Origin: Cladorrhinum sp. PSN259
Taxonomy: Eukaryota; Ascomycota; Sordariomycetes; Sordariales; Podosporaceae
DNA length: 64,000 nucleotides
Assembly: GCA_033725935.1 (NCBI GenBank)
Contig: MU867065.1
Coordinates: 248,001-312,000, forward strand
Direction: 5' to 3'
In this document: positions 10,174 through 21,641 of the stretch, one piece after another
Numbering within the stretch: the stretch's first letter is position 1
How the letters are laid out: each line of letters starts with the position of its first letter
Program-made: the position numbers and the translations under genes
The notes under the pieces: model-generated
Seen by the model: only the letters and a program-made list of their open reading frames with translations
Database searches by the model: none
Told to the model about the DNA's origin: nothing

Positions 10174-13100
10174 TCAAGCCGGCATCTCGTACGGATTATG
10201 ATACCCCTTTCCGTATCCTTCGTCCGTTATTGTACTCAACTCATGCACACTTTGAAACCCTGAAGCCCCTTCGCTTGGCGGCATCGTGACAATCTTGGCC
10301 TCGCTCAAATCCACTACATCCTCTCCTGGCAATGCCATGGGCGCAGAAAAGCCAATGAGCCGTGCCACCCGGGTGCTGCAGATTCTGCACACCGTGACAA
10401 ACGTACCGTTGCCGTACGCATGAGTCATGTACTCTCTGATACACGACGAGCAAAACGCGTGGTTGCACGGTCGGAGTCTGTCAAAGTCGTGTCAGGGATA
10501 GAACTAAAATCAGGCATGTGGTCTATCGTCCACCGCACGGGGATAGATTCCTCAAGATTATGAGGGGGATGTGACAACAAAAAAAGAAGAAGAAAAAAAA
10601 AAAAAAAAAAGATAACGGGAGCATTCAACTCACATCGAATCGCAAAACATCCTCCCGCAACATGTACACCCCACCCCCTTTCCGCCGCCACTACCACCCG
10701 CCATGCTCGCCCCGAGCTGGACTCCTCCTCCTGTGGCATCAATCTCTCCAACCGCCATCAGGTTGACGATCCCGCCCGTGTCGACCCCATGCTCTTCCTC
10801 GTAGACCTTGAGAAAAGGCAACCCCATGTCGAGATAAAGCTGCGGCGTTACGGGCGTCGGCGGCGCCAGCATGCCCGTCAGGGCCTCGAACGCGACGCTG
10901 TTCAAGATCTGCACGCTCAACACCGTGGCGCGCGGTCTGCACCACGCAGATGGCGCCGACGGGTCCCGAAGGATGGGTTGCCGGATTCTGGACCCGGCTG
11001 CGAGGCCCATTGCCCAGCCGATTTGACTTTTTTGTTTTCAATGTTAGTTTTAGTTTCATAAAAAAAAGAAAATAAAAAAAAAAGTGGGAGATCCTGAATT
11101 AGAGAGGGAATGAAAGGAAGCAGAGTAAAGGAGGAAGAGAGGTAGCTCACTCTTGTGGGGTTCCGCCTGTCTGCGTAGGCATCTTAGTAGACGGGGGCGC
11201 CTGCTGCAGCTGAGATGGCGCCGGGTGCTCTGTGTAGTATGCAGGCGAATGGTTATACGCCGGAGGGGCGGCAGTGCCTCTGGGTGGTGTTGGTGATGAC
11301 ATTTGCATTGGTGGTGGTGATGACATTGGCATTGGTGGTTGAGGCGGCGGCTGCCACCCATAACCTCCCGTGGGTCTGGAACCCCCGGGGGCGGGCCCCT
11401 GGGGCTGTTGCGCCATGTAGTGAGCTGGCGGGCCCGAGACAGCAGATGAAGGATAGGGACTGGAAAAGCTCGGGGATGACATGGGCGAGGGGTACATGGA
11501 TGGAGCCGACATGGAAGCATCGGGCGAAGCCGCGCCTCCCGCCGCCTGCCTCCCAGGTCTTTCAAAGAATCCGGGTGCATGTTTCCACGGCCTAGGAGAG
11601 GTTGTTGGATCGCTGAAAAGGTCTGCGCTTTGCTGCTGCTGCGATGGGAAAGGCATATCGTAAAATTGTGGTGGAGGAGGGCTTTGATGTGGCAGGTAGC
11701 TCGGCGGTGGCGGCAACGGTCGCCGAACCGTGATGAGAGCGCCATCGAGCAGTCCTTGTTCTTCCAGTGTCAGCCCCCCGAAATCCAACCGGCGTCCTTC
11801 ATGGTAGAGTTCCATGTCGCTAATCGACTCGTTGCTAGTCGATGAATGAGTTTGCTCGTGATGGGAAAAGCACTGCTCGAGAATCCACCATGGCGCCCAT
11901 TCAACCCTTTCTGTTCGAGACGGGTTGAGGTTGGTGGCGGCGTACTGGAGCGTCAGATTTAACATGTAGACTGCCGTCATCCGGATCATGGCCCCCGGAT
12001 AGATTTCGGGCGGCGGAAGTGCCGTCTGTCCATAGGTCGGTTGGGGCTGGACCTGCGACTGATAGAGATGATGCAGATAAACAGGTCGATCGGTTGCATC
12101 CATGTCCACTGTGGACTTGTCAGTATTCATCCCATACATTGTCGTCCCCAGCTTTGAGATGGGGGCATCTTCTATAAGGACCACCATCCGAGCACCGTGG
12201 TCAAATGGGGTCTCGTGTGATTCTGGCAAGGAGACAAAGGGGGTGTGTCCGCGGGGCGGGATCTGCAACCGCCATCTATTTCCAGGTATAATCTCGAGCT
12301 GCATGCCACCGACCGTTTCCTTGCCTGTAACCTGCTTTTCGACTGAGTATCCCGAGCCCAGAGGCATGGCGATGAATTGTCTGACGACGTCGTTGCCAAC
12401 GCATACCCCGTCGAGATACTGCTGGGGCGGGACGGAGAGGTAGTCCTGTGTTGCAACTGTGTGACCCGGGTGCGTGTTCCAAGTCAAGCCGGAGAGAGCG
12501 TTGACGCCGCCGACAAAAACGCGAACCGCAAAGGCTTCCTGGCGCGCCTTGAACGAGAGAAACATGGCCTCACGTTGATAGAGCGGGAAGAAGACGCCGC
12601 CCTTGCGTGCCATGTCGATTAGACTCGGGTTGCCCGAGGCTTGCAGCTTTTTGGAGAGTCCAGCGATATTGCTGACAGAGATCTTGCCGAGACGAACCGG
12701 TTGGTTGTGAGTCTTGCCGTCCTCGGGAAGACGCAGGGTCCGATTGAAGCCGATCTCGAGCACGCCTGGGAACGATGTGGCCATGACCTTTCCGTCTTGG
12801 CAACGGACCCGCAGAAGGCGAAGGACTTGCAAAAAGACGCCAAATTTCTCGTTGCTGCTCATCAACGGTCCCTCCCCAGTCGCGGCCTCATACCGAGAGG
12901 GGCCATCAACAACGGGGATCTCCCAGTTGGTCGGCAGGGCTTTATCAGCATCCCAGGTCGGCCCAGCCCAAGTGCCATGCTTTGCAGACAAGACGGAAAG
13001 GTAGCCGTGTTTGGTCAGCAATTTGTTCAGTTGTGCTAGCGTCATGAACCACGGTCCAATAACCTGCACGGTAAAGCTCGTCCGGCTTCCTGGCTTCTTG

Positions 13101-13521
13101 ACATTGTCTAGCGTCAACTGAAACATATATTCGGGAGACCATCCTAAAGCATTGTGAGTCGTAATTTAACAAGGTTGACTCAAAATGGTCTCGACTTACC
13201 CTCCTCCAACGTCAAGATTTCAGTGACAAGGGTCTCGACGTGGACAGGCATCTCTACAGCACCTCGAGCTTGGGGATCAGGCTCAAAGGAGGCCATCCAT
13301 GAGCCAAACCCACTGAATGTTGTGATGTCATCTTCGGGATGTACGCCATGATCATGATTCCGGATGACGCCCTTTTGGTTGGGTCCCGGGTTCGGCACCG
13401 GGGGTGGCACAGGTCCAGGCGGATTAGGCACCACATACTTGGGATCCAGGATCTCGTCTTGACGCTGGGGCTGGATGACCTTGTGGTCGGGCTTTCCGAA
13501 TTTCTTGAGCAGCTTTCTCAT
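10174..13521 (-). CDS. Large RING-finger protein with ubiquitin-like segment, function unknown
   Basis: Four exons on the minus strand: 13521-13200, 13143-11151, 11026-10634 and 10477-10174, giving 1003 residues in continuous phase. I recognise it as an ascomycete family of uncharacterised large proteins with the signature FIAMPLGSGYSVEKQVTG. Around residues 560-600 the stretch ELYHEGRRLDFGGLTLEEQG resembles a ubiquitin-like beta-grasp end. A Pro/Ser/Gln-rich linker of about 200 residues follows (many PPP and SPMSSP runs). The C-terminus forms a RING: CTCC, then FC, PCNHAFCSSC and VCRIC, whose Cys/His spacing (C-x-H-x2-C-x2-C ... C-x2-C) appears only once the last intron (10633-10478) is removed. 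A role as ubiquitin ligase is plausible but inferred. The 124-nt intron with a poly-T/A core near 11050-11080 is the least certain junction. Confidence 0.82.
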
Positions 13522-15089
13522 GATGAAGCGCAACCAGATGGCTGGAAAGTCAGAAGGCAGTGGCTACTGGCTACGAATCTTGGCGGAGGGAGTAAGTAAT
13601 AACCAAATCTCTAGAAACTGGGCGGGGTAGAAGGCAACCTCGTGCGGCTGAAAGATCATCACGCCACGCCTTCAATCTGTATAGAGTCTAGACCAACTCC
13701 AGACTCGCACTAATCCCCGAATGGAATTGATCCCACACGCCCATTTGCACGCACCACCACCCACTTCAACAGACCGCTACTTCCTCATTCTTGTTCAATC
13801 GCCATCAAAGTAACAATCCAAGACTTCGTACGGGCCTCAGTATATCCGCCATTTCAGAAGTTGAACAAGGCGTTACATGGAATGTGGCTGCGGCTAAATA
13901 TTGAATGCTCCCATTGACCTTCAATGAACGTGATATTGTTTGCGTGAAGAACCAAGTTCTTCGTGGTGGGAAGTGCCCAGCACTCCCCCTACTTATAATA
14001 AAAGTAACTATTTATGTTTTTCTGAGAACTGTGAGTTTAACATCCGGGAAACGTAACTCATGGTGCTTGCTTTGTCTCAGAGAATCTAATCAAGTCTGGA
14101 GATAGCCGCGAGGCCCATCTTCTGGTGCTCAGTGTGAAACAATACCCGCTAAACACCACAGGATAAGATCCACGCCCGGAAATCGTCTCAAGATCCATCA
14201 GTAAGGATATTTGATTGACAGTCGTCTTACTGAAATAAGATGTGGCGGGGTGAAGCACTGTGAAATGGTTTGCTCGGGTTCTGAGCAACTGCTAGACATA
14301 GATTCAAGATGGAGCACCGGAGAAACCAGGTCCTTTACACAGCCAGTAGGGAGTTTTCTTAGGACCAACTCACGCGCATGCGTACAGATAGCTGTTAGTA
14401 TCGGCCGCCAGTCACGGCAGATGTCGGGTAGGATTTGGCGTGGGCCTCAATAGGCTGCAACTGTATCCACCCGTCAGTCACACACCCTACCTTAGCTTCT
14501 GTTCTGACGTGCAACTCATGACACGGCCTATCCAGGCGGCTTCAGACGTCAATAGCTGAAGAACTGGAGTGTTAATGCAGAGACTCTCGGTAGAGAAAGC
14601 CATTCTCTGTCGGAGAAGTTTCTGTACATTAGTATTTTTACGGTTTCGGACGAGAAGCGGCCCATTCTGTCTATTAGTGTAAAAGTGTTTTGTTTGGCAG
14701 GTCGGTATTTAGTGTGTTCAGTCGATGATCCAATCAAACAAATCTCGGAATCCCCCCTACCTACACGGAAAGCAGGAGAGCAGGAGCAGGATCCCCCGGC
14801 GGGGCTGAACTCGGCCATGTTCGACCGCGCCGCTGAGCTAGTAGTTGGTCAATTTTCGGAAATCTCGATGGGACGGTTCGGACTTGTTAGTCTAGCTCTC
14901 ACGTCATCTACCGGGTCGTCCGAAGGGTTGCAATATCAGGGGTAGTCGATGGACTTAAATAGTTGACGCTGCCCGAGAGGATTATTGCGCGTTTCCTCCA
15001 CTCGGTCAACGTTATTATCCAGATCAAATACCGACTCGCGTCCGCTTGGTAAATAAGGAGAGCACAATTCACGATATTAGGGCAACACC
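13522..15089. other. Intergenic region, 1.6 kb
   Basis: Divergent spacer between the RING-protein gene (minus) and the hydrolase (plus). Small open frames here have no recognisable motifs or splice context. It probably holds both promoters. Confidence 0.45.
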
Positions 15090-16208
15090 ATGGAAACATC
15101 TTCCATCGTCTTGAAGAACAAGCCTGGCGCCGCCCTGCGCGTCTCGACTCTCTTTCCGGACCAGGGGAACCAAGGAACCCTCGCAGGAGTTCTAGTCGTC
15201 TTCATCAATGGTCTTGGCCTGCCGCGTGCCAGCTGGTCCAAGGCGATTGATCAATTCCTAGAACTCCGCAAAGAGGCTAACCAGCCGACCCCCGCACTGT
15301 TCTGCTACGACCGCTACGGCCAGGGAGAGTCGGATCCAGACCCAAGCGATACGCCGGACACGCCGTATGGGCACGATGCACGGGCCGTGATCGCTGACCT
15401 GCACGAGATTCTTGTTGAGGTAGCCTCCAGCGGTCTGAAGCTGCCCCTGGCCGATGTCCGCCTCGTCTTGGTCGGAAACTCCATCGGCTGCCCGCTGGCG
15501 CGCTTATACGCCGCCGAGCACCCAGGGTGCGTTGAAGCCTTCTTACTTCTAGACTCTATGGTGGCCAACTCCGACTTCGTCTCCATGATACCGGACCCGG
15601 ACAGCCCGGACTTCGACGCTAGTGGGCTGCCCACCGATGTCTCAGTTGACGACTTGCGGCGCTCTCGGGCCATGGTGGCCAGGGTTTTCTTACCCAGCGC
15701 GCCGAACAAAGAACGGTTTGATCGTCGGAACATGGCGATACTGCTTCCTCACGCTGATCAACCAGCCCTCCCAACCGGACCGGGAGGGAAAGCACCACAT
15801 CTGGTTGTTGTTGGACATGACTGGGACGAGTTTGCAGAACAGACCGAAAAGGTAAGAACACGCCGCTGCCAGCACTCCTATCCGTGCACCATCAAGTCAC
15901 GCTCAAAAGATGCAAAACAAGTCATATTATTCCACACGCGGATATACGCTTCATTCACCAGCTAATGGCGCAATTAAATCCAGGGACCAATGGCCATCCC
16001 CAAACCCGTCACAAATGCCTACGTGAATCCCGCCTGGGGCGCGTATAACCAGGGATTGTCGCGCCTTATTCCTAGTTCGAAGGCGGGTGAGGGTTCTGGC
16101 AATGGACGGCTGAAGATCGCAGAGAAATGCGGCCACTTCATCCAGAAGGACGATCCCATGTTTGTGGCGAGAGAACTCGACAATATGTTGCATAGGCTAT
16201 CCGGGTGA
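15090..16208 (+). CDS. Alpha/beta-hydrolase fold protein
   Basis: Predicted cytosolic esterase, lipase or hydrolase of the alpha/beta fold; no signal peptide. Two exons, 15090-15851 and 15984-16208, joined in phase 0 across a 132-nt intron (donor GTAAGA), give 328 residues. The oxyanion strand-loop INGLGLPRASW is near residue 47, CYDRYGQGES is the next strand, and the nucleophile elbow GNSIG carries the catalytic Ser at about residue 132. A late catalytic His lies in KCGHFIQKDDP near the C-terminus, encoded by exon 2, so the intron must be removed for activity. The acid is probably the Asp in VVVGHDWDEF. The substrate is unknown. The neighbour 250 bases downstream is a P450 fragment, so the pair may be the remains of a small metabolic cluster; that is speculative. 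Confidence 0.85.
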
Positions 16209-16460
16209 TGTCAATGAAGAGATTGTATCTGATCGTGGGCGTTCATAAAGGCGATTGTTACCATAGCTAGCATGTACACAGGCAAAAAGAAGGACAGGGG
16301 ATAACCTGCACGTTATCTTGTATAGCCTGCAGACAGCAACGCCGGCCTCTCCCGTGGCCGATTCATACAGCGTATAGACAAAACGTGACATCCAGATTTT
16401 CTCCGTGAAAAGAGAAGGCGGTTGCGCGTCAGGGAAGGTCTTTTCGGAACGTGGGATACC

Positions 16461-17264
16461 ATGTTGAGCCACGCCAAAACGTCCCGCTCGGAGCGGAAGA
16501 AACTCGCATCGACAGACGGCGAAGAGCAGCAGCCTTATGAGTCAATAATGGAAAGCATCATTTGGGACCAGACCAAATTTTCTTTCTCAGAGAAAGATAT
16601 TCAGTTCGTCGCGGGCGGCGTGCTAGACGGTGCAGCCGACACGAGCGTCTTCACGGCCTTCCACTTCTTGACGCAGGCGCTGGCTGCCCATCCGCATGTC
16701 CAGCGCCGAGCCCAGGAGGAGATTGATGCTGTTCTTGGACACAAGTCGGTCCCGGAAGAGGGAAAAATCGACATGTTGAAGCTCCCCTATCTGGCGGCAT
16801 GTGTGACTGAGATTCTACGATGGTGGCCGACGTCTGCAAGCGGCTCTCCTCGTGTCTGCCTCGCCGACCAAGTTATTTTGGGCCACCGCATTCCCAAAGG
16901 CTCCATTGTCATCATGAACATTTGGGCGCTCTCGCATGACCCTGACGAGTATGACCGGCGGGATCATTTTGAACCGGAGCGCTTCCTGCGAAACCCCTGG
17001 GGAACCAAGCATTCAAGAGCCAACCAAGATTCGGATTCGTCCTGGAGAAAGCCAATATATGCGTTTGGGGCTGGAAGGCGAGAATGCCCCGGCCAACAAT
17101 ACGGTCTAGAAGCCTTGCACGTTGCGTTCGAGCTGGTACTCTGGGCATACGATATCGTAGCGGACCAAGAGCTCGACTTGAGTCCTAGTGGGATAAAGTG
17201 TGAAACTTATGTATCCATGTGGAAGTGTAAAAGAGTGAATTTCATGTGTGTGTTCTACTTCTAA
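16461..17264 (+). pseudogene. 5'-truncated cytochrome P450
   Basis: The C-terminal half of a P450 is intact and uninterrupted: I-helix sequence GGVLDGAADTS, the K-helix ExxR (EILR), EPERF, and the haem loop FGAGRRECPG with its Cys ligand. The reading frame is open from 16422, with the first ATG at 16461. About the first 220 residues normally present (membrane anchor, helices A to F) are absent, and I found no exon for them in the 250 bases up to the hydrolase stop at 16208. The tail after the haem helix diverges and ends in VFYF. Without the N-terminal half it should not fold as a P450, so I call it a truncated pseudogene. The best alternative is a missed far-upstream exon, for which there is no room. 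The family resembles fungal secondary-metabolism P450s. Confidence 0.8.
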
Positions 17265-18273
17265 GTAGTAACGAAAGCCATGTTTATATACATATAAGAT
17301 GCCACTATTCGGAGAGCTCCATAGAGCTCTCTATTCCACCACTACCTTCCATACTGGGAGCTTGCTCTGGGCCTAGGAAGCTTGCTCCCGGAGAGCGGGC
17401 TTCCGGAGAGTGGGCTCTCGGAGAGCATGTTCACGGAGAGCGTACTCCCGTTCAACATAAAGGTAGCGGGCTTGATGTGTCCAGAGTCGTTCAAAGTGAA
17501 GTTCGTACCCAGAAGGCATAGCGTGGAGAAGGATATTAGGAAAGCGTATCAAAAGGCAGATCAAGTTGTGGGTGAGCTAATTAGTTAAGATGGGACCAGT
17601 TCATAATAGCGTAGAGGGCTGGGAAACTCTTCGCGGTGGCCCAGCAGCGGGAATAGGAGGTTAGGATTTGCAGCGGCCCTTTTCTGTCTATCTGAGGAAT
17701 GGATTGGGTGCTCTCCGTTGACTAGTGGTGCGAAGCTACCCCCCGGAAGGACGCGTCCTTTCCCCCATGCGTGGCATAGACTCTGCCTCTGCCAGCTAAC
17801 AGTACTGCAGATTGGCATGCATAATTGATCCAGCAACTGAACGAAGACAACAAGACCGAATGATGATTTATTGAAGTGTTCTGTCTGTCTTCCTGAGAGT
17901 CATTTGGATATCATTCTTTATGGTTCTGTCGCATAGACTTCTTGTTATGGGTTGGACCAGACCTCTGGCATGACGATCATCTGGGAGTTCAACTCTGCTC
18001 GGTTTCTTGGACCATTGTTTTCAATATCCTCCCCTTTCTCGCCGTGCGACATGGCTATGGTTGGTTCTGATGTTGTTAGTTCAGCAGCGATTGGGGTAGA
18101 AAGAGAAAGCTTGGACAGGAGGAGTTTGGCGATGGCTTGTGAGCGACTGTGTGTTAGCGACTCTCTGTTGGCGGCTGCTTGACGGTTCCGTTGCGCTCCT
18201 TCGTCTTTGGTTTAGGAGTGAGAACCCCTCATTGCTGCCGGTGTCTCTCATCTTGACGGCAATAGGAGGGAGC
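17265..18273. other. Intergenic region, 1 kb
   Basis: Spacer between the P450 remnant and the 3' end of the bZIP gene. It contains the 15-bp tandem repeat at 17390-17449 and a GAGAGCTC-type palindrome near 17312-17325. No gene is supported. Confidence 0.45.
17390..17449. repeat. 15-bp GGAGAG tandem repeat
   Basis: GGAGAG followed by nine more variable bases recurs at 17390, 17405, 17420 and 17435, exactly 15 bases apart. Two decayed units precede it (about 17357-17389). Because 15 is a multiple of three, one frame reads a five-residue repeat of the PESGL type. Confidence 0.8.
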
Positions 18274-19340
18274 TCATCCACACATGGCATCGAGAGCTTC
18301 CCAAATAACTTTCTTCTTCACGGCACAAGCACCTTGCCCAGTCGGGGTGCAGCCGGTTTCCAATGCTCGAGCAACGTAATCCATTTTCTCCTCGGATGTC
18401 GCGTACCGCATGAGCATCTCATACGCCTTCCCGCACTCAACGTCTCCTTCACTGTGTACGGTGCCCTGAAGAGGATCAGCTGAGCTTGGATCGGCCGTGA
18501 CCTGCGTGATATCCGCAGACGGATTCTCGGCGAGAAGCGAAAGAAGCTTGCATGGCCCAACCCCTCCGCCGCTGGACGCGCAAGTCTCTGCCTGCGTAGC
18601 AGCGGGAACCTCACTCTTTGCGGGTGTCAGACAGGTGGCAATTTCTGGATCCGAGTCTGGACTTTTGTGGGATCCAGGCGCGACGACCGGATCGTTGGTG
18701 CTGGATGTTGTGTTTATGCTCTGTGGCATATTCACGGCCACTCCGATCTCCCTCGTTCTGTTGTTTCTCTGCGACGTACCCATCTTCTCTCTTTCCATGA
18801 CAGACCCCCTGTGGCCGGCTGAAAACGTCGCGCAGAGCTTGGCCTTCTGCTCTATCTCTCGTCTTCGAGCGCAGTCTGTCCCATCCGCCTTGTTTCCACT
18901 GGGCTCCCGCTTCGCCCACACGTCAATGTCTTCATCGACAAAGCCGGCCAGTCGCAGGAGTTCCCGAAGCCTGCCATTCTCTGCGACAACATTTCGTGCC
19001 GCTACCTGTACCTGCGTAGTCGCATTTATCCCCTGGACTCGCGCTTCTGCGAGCCTTCGCTCTAGATCCGCCACATACTCTTTCTGGCGCGCTCGGTATC
19101 GACGCTTGTTCTCGGTCAATCGGGATGTTCTTGCAGCATCGGATATTATCTGGCTTTGGACCTGTTGTTAGACATCGCGTTAGCGGCACTCACATAATAA
19201 TAGTCATGGGCACCGTAGGGCCGAAATGGAGACCGCGGGACAATTACCGGTCTCTTAATTTTACGGTCAGACTCGCCAACCTCGTGATCAGCGGTTGTCT
19301 TGTGAGCGGGTGGTGAGTGCAAGTGGGTCGTGTCCGCCAT
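18274..19340 (-). CDS. bZIP transcription factor
   Basis: Nuclear DNA-binding regulator. The basic region and start of the zipper are clear: ENKRRYRARQKEYV followed by ADLERRLAEARVQ, with the N-x-R-R-x-R-A-R pattern of fungal bZIPs and a short Leu/Val heptad run. Exon 2 is 19161-18274. Exon 1 starts at ATG 19340. Two phase-0 donors are possible: 19193, making an improbably short 32-nt intron (344 residues), or 19247, making an 86-nt intron (326 residues), which I prefer. Both keep VQSQIISDAARTSRL directly before the basic region. The long C-terminal part is Ser/Thr-rich and holds several Cys, including a Cys-rich end (GCTPTGQGACAV). The target is unknown. It is divergent, with a 218-bp shared promoter, from the ferroportin-like gene. 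Confidence 0.85.
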
Positions 19341-19558
19341 GTTTACGGATAGGTCAGGTAGTTTCGGTAGTTGTCAGGAAGCGACAGCACCAAGCGGGAT
19401 CATTTTGCGGGGTTGCGACATTCGCTCCGACTTTGCCAGCTTGGGTTGGCTTAGAATTTGCCCGGCCTCACGTGACCAGGAACTCAATACAGAGTGCAAA
19501 TGACTCGTTCAAGATGTTCGATCAATCTTCTCCAATTATTTACATTGACTAGCTCGCC
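19341..19558. promoter_or_regulatory. Divergent promoter between bZIP factor and ferroportin-like gene
   Basis: Only 218 bases separate the start codons of the two divergent genes, so both promoters must lie here. This suggests co-regulation, possibly by the bZIP itself. No TATA box or known motif was assigned with confidence. Confidence 0.45.
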
Positions 19559-21249
19559 ATGACACCTTTTGATGAGGAGTGCAGTGATGACTGGACCCCT
19601 TTTCTCCACAGCTCGGCCGAACCTCAACCTCAAGACCGAGTGCCTGCTCGGATTGTTCACCGGCTCTATGTGTCGCACTTCCTGTCGACATGGAATTCTC
19701 GCGTCTTCGAGTTCGGTACCGTACTATACCTGGGAACAATCTTCCCTAGGACGCTGCTCCCGATGTCTGTCTATGCACTGACGCGTGGACTTTCTGCCAT
19801 TGTCTTTGCCTCTGCTGTCGGACAGTATGTCGACACGGGCAACCGTCTCCAGATCATCCGGGTGTCCATTGGTGAGCCCTCAGTATTATACTGTGCTCTC
19901 TTCATATGTTCTCATTAACATCCTCAAGTTTTTCAGCGCCTTGTTGTAGCGATATCCTGCGTCATCTTCTACATCCTTGCCATCGGGCTCCCGCTCGGAC
20001 GTGGCGGGGAAACGGGCATGCTCGTGCTGTTATCCTTCTTAGCCTGCATCGAGAAGCTATGCTCTATCATGAATTTGATCTCTGTTGAAAAGGACTGGGT
20101 TAGTTAGCTACAATCCCAGCATTCTAGGATCTTAGCTCACGGAAATTACAGGTCGTCGTCGTAGCGGGTAAGAACCATGCAGCACTGATGATCCTGAACA
20201 CACAAATACGGCGCATCGACTTGCTCTGCAAGCTCTTCGGTCCCCTTTTCATCGCCTTGATTGCCGGCTTCTCGACTAAAGTTGCTATCATTACCAATTT
20301 TATCATGAACGTCATGTCCAGTATCCTCGAGTACTTCGCCATAGCTCGGGTTTACAATGAGGTTCCAGGGCTGCAGGAAGCTAAGCAGAAGCCACGACCA
20401 GAACTGGTAGACTCCGAGTCAGCGCGGGATCCTAAAAGCCGATTCGCACAGCATTGGGAACGCATCCGTGGCGTCTTCAACAAGTCTTGTACAGATTTTA
20501 ACTTTTACTTCCTTCACCGCGCCTTTCTCCCATCCATAGCTGGTGCCCTGCTCTATCTCACGGTCCTGAGTTTTGCAGGTCAGATGGTGACTTACCTGCT
20601 CTCGGTTGGTTACACCGCCACCCAAGTCGGTATTGCCAGGACGCTGAGTGTAGCCTTTGAAGTGTTGGCGACATGGGTAGCACCTTGGCTCATGGGACAA
20701 ATTGGACCAGCGAGGGCAGGCCTTTGGCTAAGCAGCTGGCAAGTTACTACGCTAATTGCAGGGACCGCGCTGTTTTGGATCTTCGATGATAAACCTATCA
20801 TCTCGGCTGGTAGCCTCGTGGGCGGGACTATACTTAGCCGTCTAGGGCTAATAGGTTTTGACCTTTGTGTACAGATCATCGTCCAGGAGGTGAGAACCAG
20901 TTTAAGTCGTGAAGATATTAATGTACAAGACTGACCGTCTGCTCAGGATGTCGAGACCGAAAGCCGTGGCGCGTTTTCCTCAGTTGAGGCGGCCTGGCAG
21001 AACGCCTTCGAGCTGCTGTCTTTCGCATCGACTATCATCTTCTCCCGCCCCGAACAGTTCAAGTGGCCCTCGCTCATATCTGTTGGGGCCGGCGCTTCGG
21101 CATGGGCGTCGTACACTCTCTTTGTCTACATCCGGAGAGGACACTTGCTTCATCTAGACGCACTGAAGAGGATGTTAGGTAGCCGCAAGGGAAAGCAGAG
21201 GGAAAGAGAGAGGGCTATCCGGCGGATCACATCGGAAACTGACATATAG
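19559..21249 (+). CDS. Ferroportin-like (SLC40) iron exporter family protein
   Basis: Predicted polytopic membrane exporter of ferrous or other divalent metal. Four exons: 19559-19871, 19929-20098, 20152-20889 and 20947-21249, giving 507 residues. Family hallmarks are visible: LYVSHFLSTWNSRVFEFG in TM1, LPMSVYALTRGLSAIVFA, then GNRLQIIRVSI, and after intron 2 GKNHAALMILNTQIRRIDLL followed by CKLFGPLFIALIAGFST. About 11 hydrophobic segments are present. The C-terminal tail is basic (KGKQRERERA). The choice of acceptors at 19928 and 20151 is forced by phase. It shares a divergent promoter with the bZIP gene. Specificity for iron is inferred from animal and plant homologues. Confidence 0.9.
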
Positions 21250-21641
21250 TGGCATTCCAAAAGAAGCCTTTTGTTTCCGTGGTTAAATCTCCATGTGGAG
21301 CCTCTGTGACTAATCAATTCCTGTTAATCTCGTAGGCATGTTCCCCTCTCGTAAACTCAATGAGGGATCTCTTGAAGGCGAATGATTGATGGCTACAATT
21401 GCTTCCCAACAACATATCTATCCACCCCTTTCCTCCCTTCATCCGCTCTCGCCGTCCGAGTTGCGAGTCTTGAACGGCTTGCAGCAGCATATCAACCCCA
21501 CATTGCCGGAAATGTGCCGTTAGCCTGGAACAAACCCGGAGCAACCCCTCACTCCATCAGTTAACACCAAATTGCCGCGGAGTAAGACAAAGAGTAAATA
21601 ATTACCTCAGCTTTAAACGTTCTTTAAACGGTCTCGTCGCT
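21250..21641. other. Intergenic spacer
   Basis: The 3' region of the ferroportin-like gene and promoter of the Kelch gene. Nothing else seen. Confidence 0.45.
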
